Source: an uncultured Caulobacterales bacterium (GTDB lineage: Bacteria > Pseudomonadota > Alphaproteobacteria > Caulobacterales > Maricaulaceae). Taken from it: 5,422 bases of DNA. The notes below the pieces were generated by a model that saw nothing but the letters and a program-made list of their open reading frames with translations, was not told the origin of the DNA and made no database searches. The stretch is taken from positions 1 through 5,422 of the forward strand of contig CALJNJ010000042.1 of assembly GCA_937981945.1 (NCBI GenBank), given 5' to 3'. Shown here in pieces: positions 1-5,422 of the stretch (within the stretch, counting starts at the first letter, position 1; the number at the start of each line of letters is the position of its first letter). The translations under genes and the position numbers were made by a program.

Positions 1-212
1 GTCTCGACTTGCCGGGCCAAATCTTCCGGATAGGTTTCATTATTGTCGTAATAGGCGGTGCAGACATCCGTGGTCATGGTGAAGCCGGGCGGAACCGGCA
101 GACCCAATGAGGCCATCTCAGCCAAATTGGCCCCTTTTCCGCCGAGCAAATTCTTCATGGTGGTATTGCCGTCAGCATTGCCGCCGCCAAATGCGTAAAC
201 CCATTTCGTCAT
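1..212 (-). CDS. ppdK: Pyruvate, phosphate dikinase, N-terminal fragment (cut by window edge)
   Basis: PPDK reversibly converts pyruvate, ATP and phosphate to phosphoenolpyruvate, AMP and pyrophosphate in the cytoplasm. Only the first 70 codons are visible; family members are usually about 870-900 residues, so most of the gene lies left of the window. The visible part opens with [11 protein letters not shown] and contains [12 protein letters not shown] (about residues 22-33) followed by [15 protein letters not shown] (about 37-51). These are the hallmarks of the PPDK/PEP-synthase nucleotide-binding (ATP-grasp-like) domain, and the MTKWVY opening is typical of PPDK rather than PEP synthase. 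The ATG at 212 is preceded by a purine-rich GGGTGG about 4 bases upstream. The gene follows glyS by 35 bp on the same strand with no hairpin between them, so cotranscription is likely. The catalytic histidine and PEP-binding domains are not visible and cannot be checked. Confidence 0.95.
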   Translation of the reverse strand, partial: MTKWVYAFGGGNADGNTTMKNLLGGKGANLAEMASLGLPVPPGFTMTTDVCTAYYDNNETYPEDLARQVE

Positions 213-247
213 GTTACCACCCACAGTGTCTGCGACGGCGCGCAGTA

Positions 248-2350
248 TTAACCTTCAATAGCCTCGAAATCGGCTATGCGGCCTGACGTATCACGAATTT
301 CTTTCAAAAGTCTAAGTCTGTTTTCGCGTTCTGCACTAACATCTGAGTTAACCGTCACCTCATCGAAGAACTTATCTATAGGCTTTCGCAAGGCTGACAG
401 CGCTGACATAGCCTTGGAATAGGCTTCTTTTTCAAGGGCGGCATCGATGGCTGCCTTAGCGCGGCCAAGTGCCTCATAGAGCGCGGTTTCTTCTGCCTGA
501 GTGCCTTTATTGGGCGCGCCGTCAGGAATCGCACCTTTTTTCGACTCGGCCTTGAGAATATTGGCGGCGCGTTTATAGCCGGCCAGAAGGTTGGATCCGT
601 CATCAGTGGCGAGGAAATCCTGTAGGGCTTCAACGCGGTTGACGATGGCGACTAAATCATCCTCACCCAAAGCAAAGACTGCGTCGATCAGATCATGCCT
701 CACGCCTTGTTCCCGTAAGTGAACTTTCAGGCGGTCGATAATAAACCCGACCAGATTGTGAATTGTGGCTTGTTCGTCCCCGCTAATCACCCCGTCTGCC
801 AGACGGCCGGTTTCTTTGTCAGCGATATTTTCCATTTCCAAAACCGCCCTGCCCTTGAGCAGTTCTTTGGATAAATCGAGCCTGATTTTATTGTCCAAAA
901 TAATCCGGACAAATCCAAGCGCGGCGCGGCGCAGTCCAAACGGGTCTTTAGATCCGGTCGGCTTTTCATCAATGGCCCAAAACCCGGTTAGAGTATCCAG
1001 CTTGTCGGCCAATGACACGGCGACGGACACCGGCGAGCTCGGCACGTCATCAGACGGACCTTTGGGTTTATAATGTTCTTCAATGGCCAAGGCGACATCG
1101 AAATCGCCGCCTTCTTTTTCAAACATTAATCGGCCGATTTGACCTTCAAGCTTGGTAAATTCGATAACGGTTTGCGTCACCAAATCACATTTGGCCAGGC
1201 GGGCCGCCATTTCGGCCTTTTCGGCATCCGCGCCGACTTTGGGCGCTAATTCGCGGGCCAAGGCTTCGAGACGCTGAGCTTTATCTTTGATGGAGCCGAG
1301 CTTTTTATGGAACACGACCGTGCCCAATTTATCGTAATAATCTTCCAGCTTCTTTTTCGCATCTTCACTTTGGAAGAACTGCGCGTCAGCCAATCGCGCC
1401 GAGAGCACGCGGGAATTACCGGCCGCAATGGCTTTGCCCCCGTCAGGGGCCATTTGATTGGCGACCACAATAAATTTAGCCGCTAATTGTCCGGTTTTCG
1501 GATCCCGGACGGCAAAGTATTTTTGGTGCTCCCGCATGGATAAGCGAATGACTTCACCCGGCAGCTTTAAAAAGGACGGGTCCATATCGCCTAAAATCAC
1601 GACCGGCCACTCGGCGAGCCCGGCCACTTCGGCCAAAAGACCTTCATCTTCGACCAGTTCCAGTCCCGCTTTTTTGCAAAGAGCGCGCGCGTCATCGGCG
1701 ATCTTTTTTGTACGGCTGTCCATATGCAAAAGCACATGACCTTTGCCCTCTAATTGCTTTTGGTAATCGGCGAAGGAACTCACCGTGAACGGACCTCTGC
1801 CATGTTGCCGATGACCTTCGGTAGAATTGCCCGCGGTCACGCCGCCGGCCTCAACCGGGATGACTTTGCCGTCCAAAAGGCAAATCATGCTTTGCAGCGG
1901 ACGGACCCAGCGGAAGGTTTCGCCGCCGGTTTTCATGGATTTAGGCCATGGAAAATTATTCATCAGATCCGGAATTATGTCGCGGATAATATCAGCCGAG
2001 TCGCGACCCGGCTTTTCAATTTTGGCCACGTAAAATTGACCCTTTTTATCATCGCGAATTTCAGCCTGCGAGATATCCGTCAAACCGGCCGCTTTCATAA
2101 ACCCGCCAAGCGCTTGCTCAGGCGCGCCAACACGAGGCCCTTTGCGCTCATCACTGATGTCCGGGCTTTTTAGCGGGATATCCGCCATATAACCCAATCG
2201 TCTCGGGCCTGACCAATGCTGCGACGCGTCCACAGCCAGACCGGCTTTCCCCAAAGCTTCGCTCAAAAGTTTGCGTAAATCTTCGCCGGCGCGTTTTTGC
2301 ATCCGGGCCGGTATTTCTTCGCAGAAAATTTCAAATAAGAACTCTGCCAT
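248..2350 (-). CDS. glyS: Glycine--tRNA ligase beta subunit
   Basis: Beta subunit of the tetrameric (alpha2beta2) bacterial glycyl-tRNA synthetase, which charges tRNA-Gly in the cytoplasm; in this family the beta subunit chiefly binds tRNA. The protein is 700 residues, near the E. coli length (about 690). Visible family signatures are EEIPARMQ at 11-18, REHQKYFA at 273-280, [10 protein letters not shown] at 317-326, [10 protein letters not shown] around 348-357, ADKLDTL at 448-454 and [14 protein letters not shown] at 463-476. The C-terminal region (about 560-690), including [10 protein letters not shown] and the basic [11 protein letters not shown], resembles the DALR-type anticodon-binding domain. 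I chose the ATG at 2350: it lies 2 bp after the glyQ stop, has GGAG 6 bases upstream, and gives the usual MAEF start. A GTG at 2362 would add four residues but overlaps glyQ and has no comparable ribosome site. No frameshift or missing block is apparent. Confidence 0.97.
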   Translation of the reverse strand: MAEFLFEIFCEEIPARMQKRAGEDLRKLLSEALGKAGLAVDASQHWSGPRRLGYMADIPLKSPDISDERKGPRVGAPEQALGGFMKAAGLTDISQAEIRDDKKGQFYVAKIEKPGRDSADIIRDIIPDLMNNFPWPKSMKTGGETFRWVRPLQSMICLLDGKVIPVEAGGVTAGNSTEGHRQHGRGPFTVSSFADYQKQLEGKGHVLLHMDSRTKKIADDARALCKKAGLELVEDEGLLAEVAGLAEWPVVILGDMDPSFLKLPGEVIRLSMREHQKYFAVRDPKTGQLAAKFIVVANQMAPDGGKAIAAGNSRVLSARLADAQFFQSEDAKKKLEDYYDKLGTVVFHKKLGSIKDKAQRLEALARELAPKVGADAEKAEMAARLAKCDLVTQTVIEFTKLEGQIGRLMFEKEGGDFDVALAIEEHYKPKGPSDDVPSSPVSVAVSLADKLDTLTGFWAIDEKPTGSKDPFGLRRAALGFVRIILDNKIRLDLSKELLKGRAVLEMENIADKETGRLADGVISGDEQATIHNLVGFIIDRLKVHLREQGVRHDLIDAVFALGEDDLVAIVNRVEALQDFLATDDGSNLLAGYKRAANILKAESKKGAIPDGAPNKGTQAEETALYEALGRAKAAIDAALEKEAYSKAMSALSALRKPIDKFFDEVTVNSDVSAERENRLRLLKEIRDTSGRIADFEAIEG

Positions 2351-2352
2351 GC

Positions 2353-3252
2353 CTATCTCCACGCCCCGGATGCAATCTGCGCATCAATTTCGACATATTT
2401 TTCGGCGCAGCCCTTGGCCAGATCTCTCACCCGTTTGATATATTCTTGTCTTTGGGTTGGTGAGACCACGCCCCGGGCATCCAGTAAGTTAAACAAGTGG
2501 GAGGCTTTGAGCGCATATTCATAGGCCGGCAGAGGCAAAGGCTTTTCCAGTCCCAATAAATAATTACATTCGCTTTCACTGTCTTCAAACCAGCGCAGCA
2601 AACGATCCGTATCGGCATGTTCGAAATTATAGGTGGATTGCTGAACCTCGTTTTGATGAAACACATCCCCGTAAAGCACGCCGTCATCATTAAATTTCAG
2701 ATCATAGACATTTTCCACGCCCTGCACATACATGGCCAGGCGTTCCAAACCATAGGTCAGCTCACCGGAGACCAGATCCAAATCCAGTCCGCCGACTTGT
2801 TGGAAATAGGTATATTGGGAAACCTCCATACCGTCACACCAGACCTCCCAGCCCAGACCCCACGCGCCGACCGTCGGGTTTTCCCAGTCATCTTCGACAA
2901 ATCGAATATCGTGGAGATCCCGGTCAATGCCGATCGCATCCAGAGATCCCAGATAAAGATCCTGCATGTTTTTCGGATTGGGCTTTAATATGACTTGAAA
3001 CTGGTAATAGTGCTGAAGGCGGTTTGGGTTTTCCCCGTAGCGCCCGTCAGCCGGACGGCGTGAGGGCTGCACATAGGCCACGTTCCAAGGCTTTGGCCCC
3101 AATGATTTCAGCACTGTTGCCGGGTGTAAGGTTCCTGCGCCGACTTCCAGATCAAACGGCTGTAAAATCACGCAGCCATTTTCCGACCAATAACGCTGAA
3201 GAGTCAGGATCAGGTCCTGAAAAGACAAAGGTTTTACAGATTTTTTCGACAT
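2353..3252 (-). CDS. glyQ: Glycine--tRNA ligase alpha subunit
   Basis: Catalytic alpha subunit of tetrameric glycyl-tRNA synthetase, a class II aminoacyl-tRNA synthetase that forms glycyl-adenylate. At 299 residues it is close to the E. coli protein (about 303). It shows the characteristic [16 protein letters not shown] segment (31-46), the arginine-rich [18 protein letters not shown] stretch (61-78), which runs into the motif 2 region ending HYYQFQV (81-87), and WGLGWEVW (131-138) with [15 protein letters not shown] (141-155). Motif 3 is [12 protein letters not shown] (164-175), with its arginine at 171. The C-terminal [12 protein letters not shown] (250-261) is also typical. The ATG at 3252 has GGAAG 4 bases upstream. 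The stop TAG at 2353-2355 is 2 bp before the glyS ATG, so the two subunits are almost certainly translationally coupled, matching their fixed stoichiometry. All key motifs look intact. Confidence 0.98.
   Translation of the reverse strand: MSKKSVKPLSFQDLILTLQRYWSENGCVILQPFDLEVGAGTLHPATVLKSLGPKPWNVAYVQPSRRPADGRYGENPNRLQHYYQFQVILKPNPKNMQDLYLGSLDAIGIDRDLHDIRFVEDDWENPTVGAWGLGWEVWCDGMEVSQYTYFQQVGGLDLDLVSGELTYGLERLAMYVQGVENVYDLKFNDDGVLYGDVFHQNEVQQSTYNFEHADTDRLLRWFEDSESECNYLLGLEKPLPLPAYEYALKASHLFNLLDARGVVSPTQRQEYIKRVRDLAKGCAEKYVEIDAQIASGAWR
2357..2360 (-). promoter_or_regulatory. Ribosome binding site of glyS, inside the glyQ stop region
   Basis: GGAG lies 6 bases before the glyS ATG at 2350 and is embedded in the last codons of glyQ. 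It decides in favour of this ATG over the GTG at 2362 and suggests translational coupling of the two synthetase subunits. Confidence 0.7.
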
Positions 3253-3284
3253 GTCACTTCCGACAGTAATTTGCGGCGCAACCT

Positions 3285-3308
3285 ATAAGGAAAGGCCTGA
3301 ATTTCAAG
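3285..3308 (-). promoter_or_regulatory. Weak candidate promoter upstream of glyQ (heat-shock sigma-like)
   Basis: Reading toward glyQ, CTTGAAA (3308-3302) is followed, 13 bases after its TTGA core, by CCTTAT (3290-3285). This resembles the sigma-32 pattern (CTTGA, about 12-18 bases, CCCCAT), with the -10 part matching 4 of 6. As a housekeeping promoter the spacing is too short. A start about 7 bases downstream of the -10 would leave a leader of roughly 25 bases with the GGAAG ribosome site. A single short match like this can easily arise by chance. Confidence 0.15.
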
Positions 3309-3322
3309 CTTATTCCGACGGA

Positions 3323-3550
3323 CTAATTATCGCGGTAAACTTCGTGGCCCAATTCCATGGCTTCCATGGCGTCCACAGCATCTGAATAATCTTCGTCGAT
3401 CACCATAACGCGGCGCGGAATCGCCCCGATTGAGCCTTCCATAATGCTGACATGCTCATCAAAAACAAAGCATTCGATCTCGGATTCTTTGAGCACCGCC
3501 TGCACAAAACTGATGGTTACGGGATTGGTTGTCATCATCAGAATTTTCAT
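3323..3550 (-). CDS. DUF2007-family small protein of unknown function
   Basis: A 75-residue protein that I recognise as a DUF2007 member, a family sometimes labelled putative signal transducing protein; its biochemical role is not established. It starts MKILMMTTNPVTISFVQAVL, then ESEIECFVFDEHVSIMEGS (about 22-40), a conserved-looking IPRRVMV (44-50) and an acidic, alanine-rich tail ending HEVYRDN. There is no signal peptide or membrane segment, so it is probably a small cytoplasmic alpha/beta protein. I chose the ATG at 3550 because AGAGGAAG lies just upstream (AGGA 7 bases away) and homologues start at this point. An in-frame extension to 3667 would run into the divergent synthase gene and has an arginine-rich, unfamily-like sequence. 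It is 70 bp upstream of glyQ on the same strand and may share its transcript. The tail contains a 9-bp tandem repeat encoding AME-AME. Confidence 0.85.
   Translation of the reverse strand: MKILMMTTNPVTISFVQAVLKESEIECFVFDEHVSIMEGSIGAIPRRVMVIDEDYSDAVDAMEAMELGHEVYRDN
3353..3370 (-). repeat. 9-bp perfect tandem duplication inside the DUF2007 gene
   Basis: TTCCATGGC occurs twice in a row on the plus strand (3353-3361 and 3362-3370). On the coding strand it reads GCCATGGAA twice, giving AME-AME. The adjoining unit at 3371-3379 (GCTGTGGAC, AVD) matches at 6 of 9 positions, so the tail looks like three repeated Ala-hydrophobic-acidic triplets. The repeat keeps the reading frame. Confidence 0.8.
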
Positions 3551-3555
3551 AAAGT

Positions 3556-3563
3556 CTTCCTCT
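3556..3563 (-). promoter_or_regulatory. Ribosome binding site that fixes the DUF2007 start
   Basis: AGAGGAAG on the minus strand contains an AGGA core (3561-3558) 7 bases before the ATG at 3550. No comparable site precedes the longer in-frame starts, so this supports the 75-residue form. Confidence 0.7.
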
Positions 3564-3596
3564 GCAGGCTGCGGCGACATCGCGCCCCGAAAGCTC

Positions 3597-3625
3597 TTGC
3601 CCGCGCTTAACTTCCTCCCTATCTT
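3597..3625 (+). promoter_or_regulatory. Candidate housekeeping promoter for the polyprenyl synthase gene
   Basis: TTGCCC (3597-3602) and TATCTT (3620-3625) are separated by exactly 17 bases. Each matches the sigma-70 consensus at 4 of 6 positions. Transcription would start near 3632, giving a short leader of about 26 bases before the GTG at 3658. It lies in the 107-bp region between two divergent genes. I could not assign an equally good promoter facing the DUF2007 gene; the best -10-like TAAGAT on the minus strand lacks a proper -35. Confidence 0.4.
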
Positions 3626-3645
3626 ATGCCCTGAGAGAAGTAAAC

Positions 3646-3652
3646 GGAAGGG
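3646..3652 (+). promoter_or_regulatory. Ribosome binding site supporting a GTG start for the polyprenyl synthase
   Basis: GGAAGGG lies 5 bases upstream of the GTG at 3658, an almost ideal Shine-Dalgarno site. The internal ATG codons at 3718 and 3724 have no such site, so the GTG is preferred. Confidence 0.75.
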
Positions 3653-3657
3653 CCTGC

Positions 3658-4674
3658 GTGAACGCACCCGCTCATATCGAAAAAAGTGATCTGTCTGCGA
3701 ACCCGGCCGAACGGCTGATGGTTATGTCCGCTGACGATATGCAAGCCGTCAACACCATTATTTTGGACCGCATGCAAAGCCCGGTCGGTATGATTCCGGA
3801 TCTGGCGGCTCATTTGGTTGACGCCGGCGGAAAGCGCTTAAGACCTTTGCTGACCATTGCCTGCGCCCGGCTTTTTGGTGAGAGCGAGACCGCTCATCAT
3901 AAATTGGCGGCAGCCGTGGAATTTATACACAGCGCCACATTATTGCATGACGATGTCATTGACGAATCTGATTTGCGCCGAGGCCGCGAAGTTGCCAATC
4001 GAATTTGGGGCAATTCCGCCAGTATTTTAGTGGGCGATTTTTTATTCGCCCGCGCGTTCAATCTGATGGTGGAAACGGGATCGCTGGAAGCTTTGGATAT
4101 TTTATCCTCGGCTGCGTCGATTATTGCCGAAGGCGAAGTGCATCAATTGGCGGCTCTGCGCAACACATCCATAACGGAAGACGTCTATATGGACGTCATC
4201 GGCGCCAAAACGGCGGCCTTGTTCGCGGCTGCCTGTGAGGTTTCACCGGTTATTTCCAAACGCCCGCAAGCCGAGCAGGAAGCGCTTCGCGATTTCGGAA
4301 CCAAATTAGGCCTGGCCTTTCAGTTGACCGATGACGCGTTGGATTATGGCGGATTTGAAAGCGCTCTCGGGAAATCCGTGGGGGATGATTTTCGCGAAGG
4401 CAAAGTCACCCTGCCCGTCATTCGCGCCATCGAAAGCGCCGACGACACCGAGCGCGCGTTTTGGGAACGGGTAATCGGTGAACATAATCAAAATGAAACC
4501 GATTTAGAACGCGCCGTATCAATGCTTCGTAAAAGCGGTGCTTTGGATCAAACCGTTGATCTGGCCAGGCAATATGCGTCTGATGCCAAAAATGCGCTTG
4601 AGATTTTCCCGGCCTCTGACTGGCGTACCGTGCTGGAAGATCTGGCTGACTTTATTGTGGAACGGATCAGCTAA
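3658..4674 (+). CDS. ispB: Long-chain trans-polyprenyl diphosphate synthase (octaprenyl/decaprenyl type)
   Basis: Condenses isopentenyl diphosphate units onto an allylic primer to make the long all-trans side chain of ubiquinone. The 338-residue protein has all the class I prenyltransferase signatures: GGKRLRP at 57-63, the first aspartate-rich motif LLHDDVIDESDLRRG at 95-109 (D98, D99, D102), WGNSASILVGDFLF around 117-130, EGEVHQL at 158-164, the second aspartate-rich motif QLTDDALDY at 222-230 (D225, D226, D229), and GKSVGDDFREGKVTLP at 238-253. The residue five before the first motif is a small alanine (A93) rather than an aromatic, which in this family goes with long products. That argues against a farnesyl or geranylgeranyl synthase. 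Exact chain length (C40 or C50) cannot be read from sequence; C50 is common in alphaproteobacteria. The start is GTG, with a strong ribosome site 5 bases upstream. It is transcribed away from the DUF2007 gene and its stop overlaps that of the convergent glycosyltransferase gene. Confidence 0.93.
   Translation: MNAPAHIEKSDLSANPAERLMVMSADDMQAVNTIILDRMQSPVGMIPDLAAHLVDAGGKRLRPLLTIACARLFGESETAHHKLAAAVEFIHSATLLHDDVIDESDLRRGREVANRIWGNSASILVGDFLFARAFNLMVETGSLEALDILSSAASIIAEGEVHQLAALRNTSITEDVYMDVIGAKTAALFAAACEVSPVISKRPQAEQEALRDFGTKLGLAFQLTDDALDYGGFESALGKSVGDDFREGKVTLPVIRAIESADDTERAFWERVIGEHNQNETDLERAVSMLRKSGALDQTVDLARQYASDAKNALEIFPASDWRTVLEDLADFIVERIS
4667..4674. other. Tail-to-tail overlap of two convergent stop codons
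   Basis: The 8 bases TCAGCTAA contain TAA, the plus-strand stop of the polyprenyl synthase (4672-4674), and the reverse complement of TGA, the minus-strand stop of the glycosyltransferase (4667-4669). There is no intergenic space and no hairpin with a T-run here, so any terminator would have to lie within the opposite gene. Confidence 0.9.
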
Positions 4675-5422
4675 ACTTTCGCCCGGCCCAAACCCAAATC
4701 AATGTCGCCGTCAAAACCGGCAAGATCAGGAAACTGATAAATTGATGCACGCCCCGACCGGCGGACCACACAACGAAAACCGCAATGATCAGACTGATGA
4801 CGCTATAGATCAGAGCCACATTCATATGGCTGAACCCGGCCGTAATCATGCGCTGATAAAGATGGCGTTTATGGGCGGTCATTAATCGCTCACCGTTTCG
4901 AACCCGCATTAACATGGTCAAAAGCCCGTCCGTTAAAAACGGCAATATCAAAAGCGGCCCAATATAGACGGGCACGGAATTAGCCCCTTCGCGGCAAAAC
5001 CATAAAACGGCAACGGCAAACACAAATCCGACGGTCAGCGACCCCACATCCCCTGTGAATATTTTGGCTTGCGGCCTGACATTATAGGGCATGAGACCGA
5101 TCATTCCGGCCAGCAAAATCAAGCACAGCATAATGGATTCGTTTCCGCCCGTATTCAGGCCGATGACTGCCAAAGCGCCGGTCGCAATGCTCATGACCGT
5201 CAACATTAAGCCATTGGAGCCGTCCATAAAATTGATGATATTGGTGACTGTGAAAAGCCACAAAAAGGAGCCCAAAAAACCCGCCCAATAAGGAAGCTCA
5301 TAAACACTAAATCCAAAAGGCATTTGGGTGACGGGGCCGATCACCCATACGGCAACAACGGCGCAAATACCCAGCATGAGAAATTTAAACTTGGCGGAGA
5401 TATCAAAAATATCGTCGGAAAA
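4667..5422 (-). CDS. MraY/WecA/WbpL-type polyprenyl-phosphate sugar-1-phosphate transferase, partial (N-terminus outside window)
   Basis: An integral membrane enzyme of the glycosyltransferase 4 family, likely moving a sugar-1-phosphate from a UDP-sugar to undecaprenyl phosphate to start O-antigen or another surface glycan. The frame stays open to the right edge, so 251 residues are visible and the start is missing; relatives are about 330-370 residues. The visible part begins FSDDIFDIS, containing the DDxxD active-site motif of the family. Later come TNIINFMDGSNGL (about residues 60-72), IFTGDVGSLTVGF (121-133) and AHKRHLYQRM (183-192). The last motif, with NFMDG, resembles WbpL-like enzymes more than MraY or WecA. 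About eight hydrophobic membrane segments are evident. NFMDGSNGL has Asn where many relatives have the second Asp of MDGIDG. An ATG at 5377 is internal, since it lies after the DDxxD motif. The sugar specificity cannot be told. Confidence 0.88.
   Translation of the reverse strand, partial: FSDDIFDISAKFKFLMLGICAVVAVWVIGPVTQMPFGFSVYELPYWAGFLGSFLWLFTVTNIINFMDGSNGLMLTVMSIATGALAVIGLNTGGNESIMLCLILLAGMIGLMPYNVRPQAKIFTGDVGSLTVGFVFAVAVLWFCREGANSVPVYIGPLLILPFLTDGLLTMLMRVRNGERLMTAHKRHLYQRMITAGFSHMNVALIYSVISLIIAVFVVWSAGRGVHQFISFLILPVLTATLIWVWAGRKFS

Noticed and set aside
213..247. Possible terminator or leader between glyS and ppdK
   Set aside because: The 35 bases contain GC-rich stretches but no stable stem with a T-run, and they are too short for a riboswitch.
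1754..2173. Plus-strand open frame of 139 codons opposite glyS
   Set aside because: It lies fully inside the well-supported glyS gene on the other strand, its translation has no recognisable domain, and it has no convincing ribosome site. It is an antisense shadow.
2351..2362. Longer glyS start at a GTG (2362) giving MEIG before MAEF
   Set aside because: It overlaps the glyQ end, has a weaker ribosome site and does not match the typical family N-terminus. The ATG at 2350 with GGAG 6 bases upstream is better.
2617..2988. Plus-strand open frame of 123 codons opposite glyQ, rich in Ile, His and Leu
   Set aside because: The composition is what results from reading the conserved glyQ codons backwards, and glyQ has all its motifs in the real frame.
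3551..3667. N-terminal extension of the DUF2007 protein to 3667
   Set aside because: The extra 39 residues are arginine-rich and unlike the family, would overlap the divergent synthase start, and leave the AGAGGAAG site before the 3550 ATG unexplained.
4538..4885. Plus-strand open frame of 115 codons spanning the synthase end and the glycosyltransferase gene
   Set aside because: It overlaps two strongly supported genes out of frame and shows no domain.
3658..5422. A functional pair in which the polyprenyl synthase makes the lipid carrier used by the adjacent glycosyltransferase
   Set aside because: The synthase is of the trans type, whose long products go to quinones. The glycosyltransferase uses undecaprenyl phosphate made by an unrelated cis-prenyltransferase. 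Their convergent orientation also argues against an operon.
1..5422. Mobile element, CRISPR array, tRNA gene, toxin-antitoxin or defence system
   Set aside because: No transposase, integrase, spaced direct repeats, tRNA-like cloverleaf or relevant protein was seen. Nearly all bases are taken up by six housekeeping or envelope genes.

Overview
The window looks like an ordinary chromosomal stretch from an alphaproteobacterium of moderate GC content. I base this on the gene order glyQ-glyS-ppdK, the style of the GlyS and PPDK N-termini, and the DUF2007-family gene placed head to head with a long-chain polyprenyl diphosphate synthase gene. The genus cannot be determined from the sequence alone.

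Layout. On the minus strand, reading from about 3550 down to 1, lie a 75-residue DUF2007-family protein (3323-3550), glyQ (2353-3252), glyS (248-2350) and the first 70 codons of ppdK (1-212, cut by the window edge). Spacings are 70 bp, 2 bp and 35 bp, with no recognisable terminator between genes, so the four could be one transcription unit. On the plus strand a single gene, a long-chain trans-polyprenyl diphosphate synthase (ispB type, 3658-4674), diverges from the DUF2007 gene across a 107-bp region that holds a plausible promoter for the synthase. From the right edge, a membrane glycosyltransferase of the MraY/WecA/WbpL type (4667-5422, N-terminus outside the window) runs on the minus strand. 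It converges on the synthase so closely that the two stop codons lie within one 8-bp overlap.

Function. GlyQ and GlyS are the alpha and beta subunits of bacterial tetrameric glycyl-tRNA synthetase. PPDK interconverts pyruvate and phosphoenolpyruvate. The polyprenyl synthase most likely makes the C40-C50 side chain of ubiquinone. The partial glycosyltransferase probably loads a sugar phosphate onto undecaprenyl phosphate at the inner membrane to start a surface polysaccharide.

Coding density is very high and no stretch over about 110 bp lacks a gene. I found no mobile element, CRISPR array, tRNA or rRNA gene, or sign of a new defence or mobile system. The findings are modest: a tail-to-tail stop overlap, a small uncharacterised conserved gene, a motif variant in the glycosyltransferase, and candidate regulatory sites.
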